Below, in pieces: positions 39,264 through 54,451 of a stretch of DNA of 64,000 nucleotides; position 1 is the stretch's first letter, and each line of letters begins with the position of its first letter. The notes beneath the pieces are model-generated. The model did not search any database. It was given only the letters and a program-made list of their open reading frames with translations, and was not told where the DNA came from. The translations under genes were made by a program, and so were the position numbers. Source of the stretch: Sthenelais limicola (Eukaryota; Annelida; Polychaeta; Phyllodocida; Sigalionidae); the NCBI GenBank assembly GCA_942159475.1, contig OW804094.1, forward strand, positions 126,962,755 through 127,026,754, in the 5' to 3' direction.

Positions 39264-42200
39264 GAGTAAATCTCCAATTTAATATCTTAAGTATATCATC
39301 CCTTTACATGTTACTGATCCAATTGTAGGATCCAATGTTCTGTTACATTGTTATAATTGGTGGGGTGTTCAATTTTTCATCTTGTGCCGATGTATACATG
39401 ATTGTATGCTAAACTACATGAGTCATGTGATGATAGTTGTTTTCTATGCATGCCATTCCCTACATTCTATTATCTCCATCCCCTATAGTATTATAATGCC
39501 ATGTTGTACCCAATCAAACCCACATGTGCCTTTAATTCTACAATATTCTCCCCGTAAAGGTACAAGCCATTCTAGATATCTTCCTCACATTTTATGAATA
39601 TAATATAAAAAATTAAGTTCGTATATATATACAGTCGACATAAAGAGATGGCTAAATTAGTACATGAGAATATCTATCATTAATTAAAATTCAATCATTA
39701 ATTTATTCATAACTATGGCGTGCCACGTGATATAAATATTGTTCATAGAATTCTCACACCATATTGCTCGAGCTTTCATATTAAATTAGATTGGACATTG
39801 ATCAAGGTACAATTTCCCTAGATTCTGATTACCTAAATGGGATAGAATGACACATAAAGAATTAATGTTGAAGGAAATTGAAAGTGGAGAATAGCATAGG
39901 AAGGCACCGGACGTTAATTTGGCGTGGGTCTATTGTAAAGTACCACTTGGGTCTCGCCGCTCACTCGAAAATCAATTCGTAACGAAACTTGAAAGGGTGA
40001 AAATGAATTAAAACATAGCATATCAAAGCCAGTACATCCCATTTTTTAATGTCCAAATTGATGTCTGGATCTGAATCTACGGGCACAGTTGGAACGAGTA
40101 AAAACTACAATTACAATTATTAACTTAGCCTTCTGGAAACTGGCAGTTTGCCAATATGGCAGGTGGGAAAGAGGAGCAGCTCTGGCCAAGTCTAGAGTGA
40201 ATGTGCTCCTATTCACACACGCATTAAAAGTGCAGCTAGTGTCTGGCATATGTAAATCAAAGAACATTGCATATATATTCATATACAATGTATAGACACT
40301 CTGTATAGCACAATAATGATAAACAAGCCAGCTTATGACAAATTAAGGTTTGGGTTTTATATGTTGCTCCTATAAGCGCCCATGTCATTATCTTTTAATC
40401 TGGGCTTCTACTCTGAGGTGGTTTAATCACCTGGAGACCCTGTCCCGGTAGATATATGTGACAGGCTCACGAGACGAGCTCTAAAACATCTCACAATTCC
40501 AATCAGTGCCAATTATATTTCATCCTATAGATTCTGTCCATCGATAGGAGGTGCAACATTTTAAGGCCAGCACATAAAAAGTTTTCTTATTATAACTTTA
40601 TCTCCGCTTCGCGTGACTGTATCTAACTAAAATTGATCTTTTGTTGGAGTTCATTTTCTAGTGTCTAATTGTGCAAACATGGTTGCGCAGACGGATATGT
40701 AGCTTGGCTCACGCTTTGGTTCAGTTTTTCAATACCCTATATATTCTTGCATGCAGCAACATATCAAATGAGCGTTGGACTTTCCTTTTATGCACACACA
40801 TGTACCCTATCACACAAAGAGCCTCAAGGCTCATAGGTGTTGCATTAAAGTGCTAAGCGATGTAGGCGGCTCGATACACACTGGTGATTTATTGATAAAT
40901 TATCGATCAATCCTCTTATAGGAATTATTTATAGTCTCACCGGTATAGGAATGTTACTCGCGGATGAACGAGAGCCTGGATAAACATGAACGATATTACC
41001 AACCCCCGTTTTCCCCCCTTCTCTGCTTCCTAATGGGTCCAATTAATTGTAGGTTAATGAACCAGATAAAACTATGATCATATACTTGAGACCCAGAGTA
41101 ATGTAGAAGCATTTGTTTTGAAAACTGGATTGTGTTTTAGAATGCAATCCTTCCACAGCAGACCGATACCACCTCACGTAGTCACGCCAATCGACATGAC
41201 CTCATGAGGCCACTGTACCGTCTGGGGTGGTATTACATTTCTTCAGGAAAGTTCATTATTGACACCATCAATTATTATTTGTAAACATGTCCGCCAGTAG
41301 AGATCTCAATTTGGCACTGATGTATTCGCCACAGGCAATTGAGATAAATATCCTGTTAGCCTTTCATGAAGCGGACTGCATATATTCCCCTCTCCTGCCG
41401 GTGCACACCAAACAACATGATACCCAAATGAAGAATTACAGACCATTACAAACGTGGATGTAATATAAAAAGCCATAATGCATGGAGTTCAATCAAATCT
41501 AACCCGGGTTGTTGATTAATCTATAACAACTATAATATCGGAATTCATAATATAAAAATAAAATGTTCCTCGTAATCCAAGCTTTTGGCATATAATACAG
41601 ATAAAAAATGGCTTCTCTTCTTTTGAATATGCTGACAATTGAATCAAGACAATAAAAAGCTACCTCCCAGTAGTAAATGATAAATGTCAGGGGAAAAGAG
41701 GCTTTTTAGAAAGTGATAAACTCAACCTTTAACAATGAATAATTACCCCGGTGGGGTGGGAACGCTTGTATAATGCATACTCCTCCGTTTACCTTTCTGC
41801 TCTCAAATACAGACTAATTGATGTAAGTTTTCGCAGTACTTAGCGAAACTTGAAACCATTGCGAGTGATGCAATACCCTACCATAAATCGTTTATACCAT
41901 GGCGCCTGAGAATTAAACATATTAATTTTGTAGCACCATGAACTGGTGAAGGTAAATCCCTAAAGTTAGAGCGAATCCTATTACATGCTTGCAATGCTGA
42001 AAGAGCAAGTCAGGCAGAGCAAATGTGCTTATTTTTTGTATTATATTTATCATCAGGTTTCCCATTTATTTCCCCTTGAAATGGTCATGCTCGACAGCAT
42101 TGTAATCACTATGGAATATTGTGCTTTCTTGTATCAGAAACGGGTTGCCATCGGTGTTAAATTATACATTATTCATAGAGCTAACATATTTATAGACCTG

Positions 42201-45200
42201 GTACCACTCGCATTCATTGGATTCCAGTAAAACACGTTGCCTTGTCGATTTGAATAAGTTTTGGCAAGGGGATGTGATCAATGAAGAGTCAAATACAAAG
42301 TGGGTTCCTAAAAAAAGGCACACGCGGTTGAAAACTTTATTTTACGGCTCCAAAAATACAACTCTCAACGCGTCGAGCTGATGGATGGGAGTTGGTCCGG
42401 AAGGCAGGAAGAAATAAGGCGGTAGGTCTGGTAGAAGAACCTCTTCATTCCGCTTTATATGTTTGTGCTAGGTCCCAAGAACTGCATGAGTGATGTGTCA
42501 TTTGTAAAAATCCATGGCCACTGTGATTACTCGTGAGTTGGCTCTGGCCAACTGGAGATGTCCATGCTGATTTGTCACGAGCAACTCCCAATGCCAAGCA
42601 GGAGAGCAAATCAGATAATGCGGCGAGATAGGCACTGGATGTGCCGGGGCTAGCCAGGGGTCCCGTTTGCTCCAGTCAATCAAAGTTTGTTGTTTGGAAA
42701 GATGAAAACAAAGATAGCGAGAATGGATGGCGAAGAGAACAAGAAGGACGGCATGGGGTTTGTTGGGGGAGAGGACGTGCTGATGATTTGCCATCGAACA
42801 ATCCTGCATGTAGGTTAGAAAATTGGAATTGTGGCTGGGTATAGACAATCGCATGGTCTTGTTCTGACAGCCATGGATGAAGTTATGTCATCGTTACAGA
42901 TTACAAAAAAAGGCCTTAGGAACACAACCTCGCAACATTCTTGGTTTTCACAAGGAAAATCGTTATCAGTCCTGCACTCCAAAACACAGCCATTTAATCA
43001 GGGCTGAAGCAATGATAAACACAGCGGGTGATTATATCTCATTCCACGAAGATCACAGTTTGGAACTGATAAGGTTCCATGTTTTGTATCTGAGGCATTC
43101 CTCTAGGAAATTCAATTTATTTGGGGCAGAAGCGAGTTTAGTTATAACCGATGTCTGAGGCATAACTCATTCTTCATTTACTTTATTATCATTGGTTTGT
43201 TAACACTGCATTTACCCGCTTTATCCTACCTACCTAGCGCCTCATATATGTATATATACAAGTTCCCTCTTTAGTATCACGCAGCTTAAGCGTGATTTAG
43301 GAAAATCCAGATATTTCAGGCGGGCCCAGGATTGGGGAGGGCATGTCCTGTATTGGCAAATTGGCCTTTGTGAGATAAGCCAGCGATTGGCGGATCAATT
43401 CGCTGGGGATATTCTCCAGGCAGATCCATAGGCCCGTCCTCCAAGGTGGAAAATTCCCAATCCCCCGGAGGCCATTTAGGACTGATAAATGAGATTGGTT
43501 TTGATGTATCTGACGCTTGAAGAAGCTGACCCCGGAGTGGATACATTTGTTTTCTAGGTGTGATCCACGGGTTTCGGCTTGGGACTTGGAAAAAGATACC
43601 GCCCGACCGGGAGCAGACTTCTCAAAGAATATTATTCTGAAATGGACAAGGAGAGTACCGCCCATGGGTTGGATAGATTGGCATGCTCCTCCAAAGTGTT
43701 TTAAGCCCATCACCTCCCTGGTTGCTCATGTTGGCTAAACTCCCCTTGGGTAATCTCTAGCAATGCTCTGTATGTCTAATTCTCAAGGGATACATTGCTC
43801 TCATACCAAACTGCCCATTTCATATTTCACCCATTCATGCTTATATGTTAAAGGTGTATATATATAAGGCTCTTGCACGGTTTTCTGGATTTTGCCTGTT
43901 AAACCCATATTATAACACAGCCCATACAGACATGTAAACCGTTTTCATATAAGCTGATATACATGTTCATATTCCTGTGCCCACATCCTTTGACAATAAT
44001 AATAATAATAAAAAAAAACAATCAATCAACAAAAAAAGCAGCAGGAGTCAATCTAATGTCAACAACCATTAGCAGAAAGTTCCAGTAAGTATATCTATAG
44101 CATTAGTTATATAACGTTATTCAAGATTCATAAGGAGGAGTATATAAGAGGTTATGAGATAGAAATTGTTAGGTATGGGAAAATGGCGATATTATGCAAG
44201 GCAAACAGGCCTTTGATACCAGGTTTGTGCACGGGCGTGCAGACAAGTTTAGATGTCGTGCAGCACGTGCTTCATGCCTTTGTTATCCGATAAGCATGGG
44301 GCTGTTTTATGTCTGTAGAGGACAGGGAGCATACAGTTCAATAAATGAACAAAGGGAAGTCTGTGACTTGTATATCGTGTTACGAAGGCAAATAAAATGC
44401 ATAGATATTACATTAGGTATGGTTCCAGCAAGCGTATAGAGACATAAAACAGTACATTTGTGGAGCACAAATATAATATAAAAGTATGATAAAAATATAC
44501 ATCTTCCCCAATCGCACATGTATAGATATCAGTATCACGACCATGTACATACTGTCTAGTATGCAGACAGTATAGATCTTTGATGGCTGGTTTGGTATAG
44601 CGGAGTGCATGCATAGGTATTGTGCATGTGGTGCTAGGAATATCGTCTTAAAAACTTTCACGGAACAAAGAGAATATCAATGGTGATTTTATATATATAG
44701 CATCAAAAGCATATATGAGTAATAATATAGCCTTGTATGAATTCTCTTCTGTCTGTCTGAAGAATGAACAAGAATTTAGAGATGTAGAATATATATATAT
44801 CTTTTTATTTATTAATATTCACACTGCAAAGGGGTAAAATGCCATGTATACATATCAATTCTTATGAGTACCAAACCAGTTATATGGTTTTACAATTGGT
44901 AGTTCAATTCAGATTTTCAATTTTAATTTTATAGACTAGCAGTTCAATTCATTTCAGTAATTCAATTCTCGCGATCCTCGATAGGCGGTTTAGTGCGCAA
45001 ATTTAATAATTATCCGGTTATACTTATAATTCCATTGTATCAGTGACCACATCCCAGATACGGGGCCGCCGACCTGGGGTTACATAACTCCAGATGCCAA
45101 CCCAACTGTCACTTTGGATTTTGTCTCCCAGCCGAAATAAATTTACTCACTATTTTGACCAAATATCTCATATATACTATGGATTACATAATTTTAATAT

Positions 45201-46497
45201 CACCAAGGATTAGTTAGGAAGGTTAAGAAAAGTACCAGATACCAGAAAATTGAGTAGAAATTCCGTTACTCGTGAATGAAGGCCAGAACAGTGAGGAGTG
45301 TCACTTTAATTTTACTACTGGTCTATTATAAAACTGTCGAACAAGGTAGATATAGGTGAAGCGAGAAATGAGAACAACAAATAGAACCACAGGTTCTCAG
45401 CTAACTAAACATGAGTGTAAGTCATATAGTATATAAAGTATATTGATGATTAGGTATACTGACAATGTAGGTATGTAGTATCAATTTGCCTGATTAACAG
45501 AACAACTACAATAAAAAAGTTGGGTACGTTTATGTAGATTATTCTGCTCAGTACAGACATAGCTATACAATCCAATCAACATGGATGGCGATTAATTAAC
45601 ATTGCATCATGTGTTTCAATCAACTATTATATTTCAATACCTTCTGTCTCAGGATGCTTTATCCTATTAACTTAGTTGTCACTTAATCGCTTAGTATGGC
45701 CCATTCGCCATGAACAATGCATGTATACACATGTACTCGATCAACAAGTGTAAGTAGTATAAAGAAATGAGCCTTTGCCTATGGCATCATTCTAACATTC
45801 TGGCTGTAATGGAAATTAAAAAAAGCAAAAAAACATTTATTCACTGACTTATCCCCATACTTCCCCTCCAAATTCCAATAAACACATTATGTAATATTGT
45901 CTCCAGTTCCCGACATCCAGTTCCCGATATACCAATGATTAAGATCAAACAACATAAAAGCGTCTTTCCTCAAGCCGCCTGATTGGAATACAAAATATTT
46001 TTAATGGAACCTGAAATAGTTATCAAAGATATTTTAGGCAAACCTGCTTCAATTTCAAAAGCAATTATTATATCATAGAGTTTACGTGATATTAGCCATC
46101 ATTCCACAATTATCTCCCCCTCAATTCCTTATATATAATGGGCAGATTTGAGTTTCTTAAACAGGTAGGAAATATTTCGGCAACCAACCGTTATCGGCAC
46201 GTATTGGAAAGAAGTCAGGAAAGTCAGGTAGGACTACATAAACAACACATCTATCTTATCATTGAAATCATTCATGTTCAGCCCAAACTTTGACATTTAC
46301 CGCAATTGCTGCACAATTTTAATGAACATAAAACATAGTATAGTCATATAGAACATAAATCTTGTATAAACATTTTATTCCAGATAGACGACATTCAGAG
46401 CTTAATATCTTAAGTGCACCTGATTTAAACACTTTGATTTTAAATCAGACGTGATCAAAAATCGTCAAAAGAACAGCAATCTCCATTACGTGCAGTG

Positions 46498-46543
46498 TAA
46501 CGAATAACCTCTAGACTACTTAACGAATAACCTCTAGACTACT
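46498..46543 (+). repeat. Exact 23-bp tandem duplication
   Basis: TAACGAATAACCTCTAGACT plus ACT occurs twice back to back with no mismatch. Confidence 0.9.
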
Positions 46544-49500
46544 TCATTAAGTACTAGTTATTTTCAATATATTAATGCCACTTTAATCTGTAGGCAGAAC
46601 CTTATCAAGTTAAAGCAATTTTAACCACAATTGCTGTCATACAAATATCATAGATGCCTGGTCTACTCACATGAGTAGTCTACTTATCCGATGTGAAAAG
46701 GGCATGCATTTTACGTACCATACTTCAGATACTATTATTGACCAAGATGACTCACTACGCACATTTCATATATACTAGCCTATTCACATTTCTTTTCATA
46801 TACTACTCCCTACGCACTTTTCATATACTACTCACTGTAGGGATGACTTAATGGTAATAAGTAATACAACACTCATTTGAACAAGGAATACACAAGTCAC
46901 TGTTATATATTCATCTAAGAAATCACTACATATGAAATGAAAATGTGATGAAAATGTTTATTTCGATGTAAGTGATCATGAGTTCAGTAAATGGCTGGAA
47001 TCTAAGGTTTATTCCACCAACATGAAATATTCTGTTTCTGACTGAGACTGGATTGCCAGTTATTAATATTTCAATTTTCTCTCAAAAAAGTTAATTTGTC
47101 GCATCGATATCTCAGCAATTTTGACCTTTAACGTGACACACGCTTATCTGCGGCCTGGTTGCACTCTTTCTACTTCTCCTTTCCTCTCGAGTCTTAGAAG
47201 CCACGACTGCTCTCATTAGTATATTATCCACTCGCTGTAGACATCCCATTCCATCATGCAACCTTCTCGAAAGTGTCATCTTGGGCACCATATGTACAAT
47301 TCCTTGCTTTAATTAGATCCTTTCCTCCCAGTAGCAATTATCTCGTCCATCTTTGAAAATAGGTGCGTTAACGCTTGGCTAGCGACAGGTGAGCTAAGTT
47401 CACAAGAGTCACCTGATCAGATATAGCCCTGCATCATTCCCTTCCCGCCATTTTACGACACTAACCTTGCGTGCAGACGACCACGTAAGACAGTATTCAG
47501 ACCTTCACTAAATTACTTCCAAGCTACTGATGAGCACTGAGAACAACCCGTGAGACTTTACGTGTATCTTTGATGAGGTTCCCTTAGTAGGAAAAGACGA
47601 TTTTACCCATTCTTTTCCGGGCCCAGTAAATGTATATCGATGTCCAATGATAGATAATTTATTGGAGGTTTTTGCATGTAGCGTTGTCGTAAAAGCCGTT
47701 AGTCTAAAAATTTAGTGACTCATAGGATTATCCCAGATGTCGCGATCACAAGAGAGGCGTTACTGATGACTCTTTTCCGAAAGACAAGTTCGCGCGATGC
47801 AGGGCGAAATGTGGGCGAAGTTTTGTTTTGACGGCCACAGGTTGGTGGCACCCTTTCCCACCGACAGGGGAATGCTGTAAACAGATTACTCATACCAAGA
47901 CATGACTAACAAAGGGTCGGATGGGCACTAGGACAGCACTAAGGCTGCCTATATGACTCAAGGATCATAAAATATTCACATACTCAATTAGTAATGCCAA
48001 CTCATATCATAGGTACATTGACCTGTTTACGTTGACGGAGAAGTTTATGTTCTGAAGTTAAACAGAAGTAAAACACTATGACTATGAAAAATCAATAAGG
48101 CGTATTGTGAATGGCCTCTGAATCACTAATATTACTAAGTGATGTTGTGGAAGTAATCATCTTGTCGGAATTGGAAAACATGTCTTGCCTTTATAAATAT
48201 TCATAATGAAGCTATTTTTGATTAATTCGAGATGGGATGTAACATCAAAACTTGAAATAAAAGCTCAATGTTGGACTTATATATATTTTCCTTTATCATA
48301 TTTGGAAACAATTTGCCGACGTTTCGGTATTCACAATATACCCGTTGCAGGGCATCAGGGCATCAGTTCACCATTGCACTTTGTCGAATAAAGTTTACAC
48401 ATTTAGGCGTACCATGTACAATTCAGGGTTCAAACCAGAAGTCATGGAACAGAAGATGCAACTTGATAGATACCGTCTAGGCTCAGGGCCTCTCAGATCA
48501 AATGAGAATTGCATGTCAATGATTGGACGCCTACTGTGTTAATGGTTTTCCTGACCCTGGAGTAGACGTCTTAATGGGGTTATAATGGCATTTTGTTGTT
48601 TGGGAGTGAGAGGCTTTCCCCCAGTTTGGAGGGACTCTCTCAACTCTGATACATGGATATTGTCAATTATGAGTGAAACACCTGTATACATATATTAGCC
48701 ACGCTAATAGCAACTTATATACTCTTTAGACACTCTCAAAATTCCTTAATCTACCTCTATCACGTCTATTATACCTACCACATAGTGTCTTTGGTATGAA
48801 ATTATGTTGTGGTATCTATAGAAGAACCATCATTGAATTTTGGTGGTGGTAGTGTTAAACATTGTTGGAGTGGTTCTGTTGGTGGTAGTGATGTTAGTGG
48901 AGAAAGAATATAGCTCTTCCCGATAATTTCACATCTTCTTCCCAAGTTCCATCGTTGCAAAATCTGAAATCTATTTATATTCCTTCTTTTTTCTTGACCA
49001 AATCCCATCATAGAACTGTTATGAAGCAACACCAGAATTTCTTTAAATATATAGACCATCAATATTGAAAACAAGAGTTTTACAGCCGTACAAGTCAATA
49101 TTTCAGTAATCATATCAGTGGAAGGTTAACCCCACTGCCATCATGAATATTTGTGGTGGAATGGACTGCCTGTCCCACATATATTTTATATTACATGTTT
49201 TTTTTTAAATCGGTAAATATTAATTCTGCTAGTCTCGAGATTCTCCTGGTGCAATGATAATGTAATTTACATGGCAATAGGCTGAATATTTCAATGTCAA
49301 ACTTTCCCCCAAACAACTTTTCCCCTCTCACATTGGGTTAAACTGATATATGACAGTTGGAAACCTCCTGTGTTCATTTGAGTGAACGCTTCCAATATCT
49401 GGAGAACGAATGGGCGCGGCAACATCATGTGACGGGGTGAGTTGAAATGACAGTAGATAGAGCTATGAACCACCCATCCAATATTTGTCATTTTCCCTCT

Positions 49501-52500
49501 TTATATACCACTGCCCGTTTGGTTTTCCATCAAACTAGCATTTTCTGGTCGATTGGCAACCGCGTTGGCCCCATGACGAGTCCTCACTTGTGCATATTTG
49601 AATTTCTGATTTGTGTGATTCTGCATCAATTGAACCTTGATTTCGGATGGTTTTCTGTCGTGAGTGTTTGCAGATTCTGTGGGCCGTGAGCAGACTGCTC
49701 CACTGGAAGCTATGGCTGATCATTGATGGTTGTTGATGGTGGCGCCCTTCACACAACCTGTTTGATATTCCATGATTTAGCGTCGCCACTTGCTCGGAGC
49801 TGCCTCAGGCCGACATAGACCAGTGCTTTGATCACGCCTTAAGGCTACCACCTAACAATATTAAGCTTGCATGGGTTTGCTTCAAATGTCCCGCACAAAA
49901 CCCCCGACTGCCTGAGAAAAGTGCACAATCAACTCCGTCATTAGAGGCCCAGGATTCGATTCGTGCGAGCTGCCATGTTATTAAAGTTGCGCTCCTTCTG
50001 ACCGCCAAGGATTTACTTTGGTCTGCAAAAGGGCTGCCACATGCTTCTCGTACAATTGTAATGGAAATGGGCGTCCCTCTGATTTCCTTTGGTTAGGGGA
50101 TAAGCTGGGGTTGGGAATGGAGGACATGAGGACCGTATTTGCAATTCATGTGCTCTCCTTTTTCCTTCCTTTACTCAGAATATTTCCTTAGAGACGCGGT
50201 CGGTCAATCGAATGCTGTTGTTAAAGGCTCTACCGTTCCATTCCGAATTTCTTAATATTTAATCGCCAAAAATCTATGATTCATTGTTTAATCGTTGTCT
50301 ACAGAGCGCCCAGGAATGTAATAGATGAAACGCATTTGTTACTCTCTGATCGTCATTCCTACTCTAAACTTGGATGGAATTCGCGTTTTTACTATAGCCT
50401 CGTTACGCCTTGTTCATTATTCTATAATGAAGTTACAATTCCATGCTGGCCCAATGCAATCAATATTGTTCAAAATTCTACATTGACTTTTCGAAATTCC
50501 TGAAAGATGCTTTCTAACGAGGAGACAGATGAAGTGAAAACAAGTGGCATCGTCAATAATTAAATATTTACATTTCTGCATGACCATGCTGGCGAGAGGG
50601 TGCCAAGTATGTTTCGCAATTTCAAAAGCAAATTTATTTCTCCCAATGTAATCACCACCCAGGTCAGTCCCAACTACACATTTCAAAATTGGATTGGGAT
50701 TGAGTGATTGCCGCTGAAATCAGGATCATGTAGCCCCTCAATCCGACCAGTTTCCCAAGTAATGAAACCAAGATAAAACTAGATTGAATTCTTTTCACTT
50801 CCATCCATCCTCCCCTTGCCGTGGTCGGCTGGTCGCTCCTGCCTGCCATCCAGTTTCATAATTTCATGATTCAGGGGCTTGATGTGTGAGTTTTGATTCT
50901 GATGTAGCTGGCGCTGCCTTCGTTTTGCATCCATTCACCCTCCGATAATCATACAGAAAACAGGCGGTCCGTAACATCGCTTGTTTGATAATGGTGAGAT
51001 GGGCAAATAATCCATGAGCATTGGCAATCTCGTCCAATTAGTAGACGAGGGCGTGAGTGGTGGCCAGCCATGGTAGCCAGTCATTTGTCACACTTCCTCG
51101 AGCTCCCACGCACCACTGGACACCAAAGGAAAGTCACCGATTCTAGCCAATCCCAATGTCTGGATGAAATGAGCACTGACCCCAATTAGAAGGGGGAACA
51201 AACTGTGGGCAAACCAACATATAGATATATATATATGTGGATCTAGAAATTGACTATGAATTGGTTATGAAAAATGATCGTATCGTTCATCTATCTCTCC
51301 GTACAGCCCGACTGCGGAGAAATTAATAGCATTGTGAATTGGGGTGCCAGCTCTATATTATATAGATGGCGAATTTTGTAAGTAGTATATGGAATAGTTG
51401 ATTAGACTCTGGTTAAAGTAGTAAAGAGATTTTTGTCTATATCGGAAAGAAAATACGTCCAAGTTCAAACCCCATTGCTATATATCAATAAATCTAGATT
51501 CATTATGTATGCAATTCATTAACTGTAAACTGGGGTATGAAAAATATTTAGTAGACAACATTCTGGAGATTGGCTTCTGTAGTTTTATAGCCCTGCATCA
51601 GTACATTATATATCACCCTCATTGTCCTTCCGAAAGTAAAGCTCTCTCTCTCTCTATTCGCCCATATTCGGATAAAACCTAAACCTAAAATAGTATACAG
51701 ATATCATTAGACATTTCAATTAATTAATACTTTAAGCCTCATCGAGACGTTATCAATTTGCAGAATCGTGAAAGCCCATTCCCCTGGGAAACGTAGTCCA
51801 GAACTGTGAGGAATTTAGCAGTTTAACTTTAACGTGGATATCACAGCGCTGGGTTTGCCTGCGGTATTGGCGAAACAATCTGCTGTTTTAATTTCTGATT
51901 AAATGCGCACCTTAAATTGGATAAATATTGTCTTAAGTTTATTTCGGTTAATCTGGATCGGGATAAGAACAAGTTGCAAATCATTATTCTAAAAACGCTT
52001 AGTCCCCATGACAGTCGCACCTCTTGGATTCATCAAGGTTTTTTTCCTGGGGAGATTTATTAACCTTCCCAGACCGCAGTTCGAGGAAGAGGTGTTGCAA
52101 TTAGCTGCTTTTGTCAGCGCCTAGATATTCTAGAGATAATGTTAACGTATTGCTTCCTGAGGAGGCTGCCTGGCACCATCCATCATTTTGAAATTCCATC
52201 ATTTTGTAAAACACCTGCTGGTGAATAGTCCCTCACCAGATGGAGCCTCGGGCGTTGTCCAACAGACGATGCTAGCAACAACCCTTCGGTAATGTTCGCA
52301 ATCAAAAAAGTTCGCAAAGCAATCTAGAACGTCCACGATATTCAGCGGCGAAGGGGCCACGAAATCTGATTTTCAACGTATAGCAGGCTCATTTGGGCGG
52401 GTGACAGATGGCAATAAAAAGATGTGTTAACTCAGGTTGGCCCGGCCGAGCCCCGGTAAGTATATGTATCACACGGAGGCATGCCCCCAATCTGTTGCCG

Positions 52501-54451
52501 ACCGGATTCTCCCCACTGCCGCTGCGACCACATAAACCCCGTTTGTCGCCGGCGATTAGTGTGCCTCTTCATACCTGATAGATTAATCCGACAATTTGCA
52601 TCCAGAACAGCCTAGGCATAACACCAGCGCTTATCCTGGCAAATTTCTTCGCCTGTTTTAATGAAACTGTAAACTGGGTTGGGAGAGAGGCGCACGTTTC
52701 CCCTGCGCCGACCTGTAAGAGATCTTGTGAAGGGGATGGGGCGCCGGGACGGGCTATGGGTGACCTTGGGTCCTTCCCTCGTGTGATATTCTCTCAGATT
52801 ATTCTCCTCCCGCTTGATCATTTCTTTAGAGATAAATAAGGGTGGCTCGCACTTTGACTCCCCCAATGAAATGAGATGCAATAAAATAAATGGAATGGGA
52901 ATAATGGATTGTAACTGAACCGTATCCATCAAATTCGCTGCATACATTTTTATATATAATATACAGCAGGCACATTATGTGTATTATGTACCTATCATAT
53001 GATAATACGCGCTATATTCGATAGATTCAGATCCACAGTTCTTGTTCACAGATCGTTTGATCTCATTGACACTATGTCTTCAATAATGTTCGCAGCTCAG
53101 AGAATTAATACTGGCTAGGGGCGGTTAGATTAAATTTCTTGTAGCAATCATAATTTATCTGCGCGAAATGTGAGTAGAAACAAGCATAACGGATGAAATA
53201 TAACGTCGCTGCTCGTGTGAGAAGCAAGCAAATGCAGGAAAGAGCGAGCAGACATTCTATTTACCGATTTCGGAAAGAAAATTAATCAGTCGCAAGAATG
53301 TTTTCGTTGCTAGTCGACCCTTGGAGTAAACTTTCCAACATTCATAATTCAGAGTCAGAAGTGTTGGAGTAAATTGATCACGCGGGCGGAATCAGGGCAT
53401 TTTTGCTGAAGTGTCATGGGTTTTAATTGCTTATTAAGGGTTTTACCAATAAGGTCTTTAGATGATCTAATTAAAATGCACATTTATATATGATATATAT
53501 GTGTTCTGTGCAGGTCTATAGAGTGTGCATCATGAATTAAATGTAAAAATCGGCTAAATTAAACGCATGCGATGTAATGACGAAGTTCGCATCATTTCAG
53601 TATAATTACTTATTAATTACCTACAACTTGGTGAATGTATTTAGCCTATATATTACAGTTAGATATGGCAGTTCGATCACACCCTCTATCAAAACACTGT
53701 AATTTGATTTTATGTTTGATTGTATAATATCTGAACATTTTCCAAAAATAATCGTATATAAACTGCTATACACTATTCTCTGCCATATTATAAGTATTTT
53801 AGTATACTGTATAGGATAAATTGAGAAAAGCAACGTATCATTGTAATAGTGTTCCTTGAATAAGTAAATAAATAAAATATGACGCTATACACAGAATGTT
53901 ATTTGACTAATGAAAGCGAAGTGTCGCTATGGGAAAATTGGATTGTTTTATACAGTCTTACTATGCATTGCCAGGCTTCTATTGCGCGAAAGATCGTCGA
54001 CCCGTTTACATTTTCCCACTGTGTTTTTGCAAACCTCAGCTCAGCAGGCCGCTTATTCCGGTTCTGATTTATCGATGGCCCTGTGGGATATATCTTTGGT
54101 GAAATTCCGTTTATTCAGCAACTCCGATTATCCAGGGGGAGCAGAAAAGGATAGAAACAGACATTCATGGGAAGCAATCAGTATCAACAGTGCCATCAAG
54201 ACGAATATGCCTGCTGAATAAATTATTGGAAAGGAATATATTCTTATTAGCCCTTCTTTCCTAATACTGGAGGGGAAGACAGGTGATAAATCAGACGCGA
54301 GGCCTTGCTGGGAGGAATGAATGCATTCAGACGTTTTTAAGGAATGAAACTTAATCTTTGTAGTCCATATTATGAAGAATTCTAGGGAAGCTGCCTAACA
54401 AGAGAACCAGTTCAATTAAATTGTTTTCGTCTGCACACAGTCTGTGGTAAC
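46544..54451. other. Gene-free region with complex blocks
   Basis: I see no gene. Complex blocks at about 47.1-47.95, 49.2-51.2 and 51.75-53.5 kb are separated by AT-rich stretches. The only recognised repeat is family 1 copy 2 at 48.5 kb, with a CTGATG/GAAAC hairpin just before it. Confidence 0.45.
48475..48650 (+). repeat. Dispersed repeat family 1, copy 2
   Basis: It starts GTCTAGGCTCAGGGCCTCTC, then shares GGACGCCT, GACCCT.GAGTAG.CGTC, AATGGCATTTTG, CTTTCCC and GGGACTCTC with copy 1 in the same order and spacing. Similarity stops at CTCAACTCTGA, before the CTGTAGAGGGACGT end present in copy 1. Confidence 0.65.

Larger units (their letters stand above)
32075..46497. other. Gene-free region downstream of the CAAP1-like gene
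   Basis: No gene is supported. AT-rich sequence (32-33.6 kb, 39.3-40 kb, 43.8-46.5 kb) alternates with complex moderate-GC blocks (about 33.6-35.9, 36.8-38.8 and 41.1-43.75 kb). A full CRE lies at 36204, and GA and polypyrimidine tracts at 34371 and 35686. Open frames up to 138 codons occur but lack splice logic and recognisable motifs. Confidence 0.45.

Noticed and set aside
43297..43713. Minus-strand open frame of 138 codons
   Set aside because: It lies in complex sequence where overlapping frames are open on both strands. No domain, signal or splice context was seen, so chance is the simplest reading.
49940..49965. GGATTCGATTC as a tRNA B box
   Set aside because: No A box, acceptor stem or anticodon arm can be drawn around it.
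51455..51480. AAGTTCAAACCCC as a tRNA T arm
   Set aside because: There is no T-stem pairing and no upstream cloverleaf.
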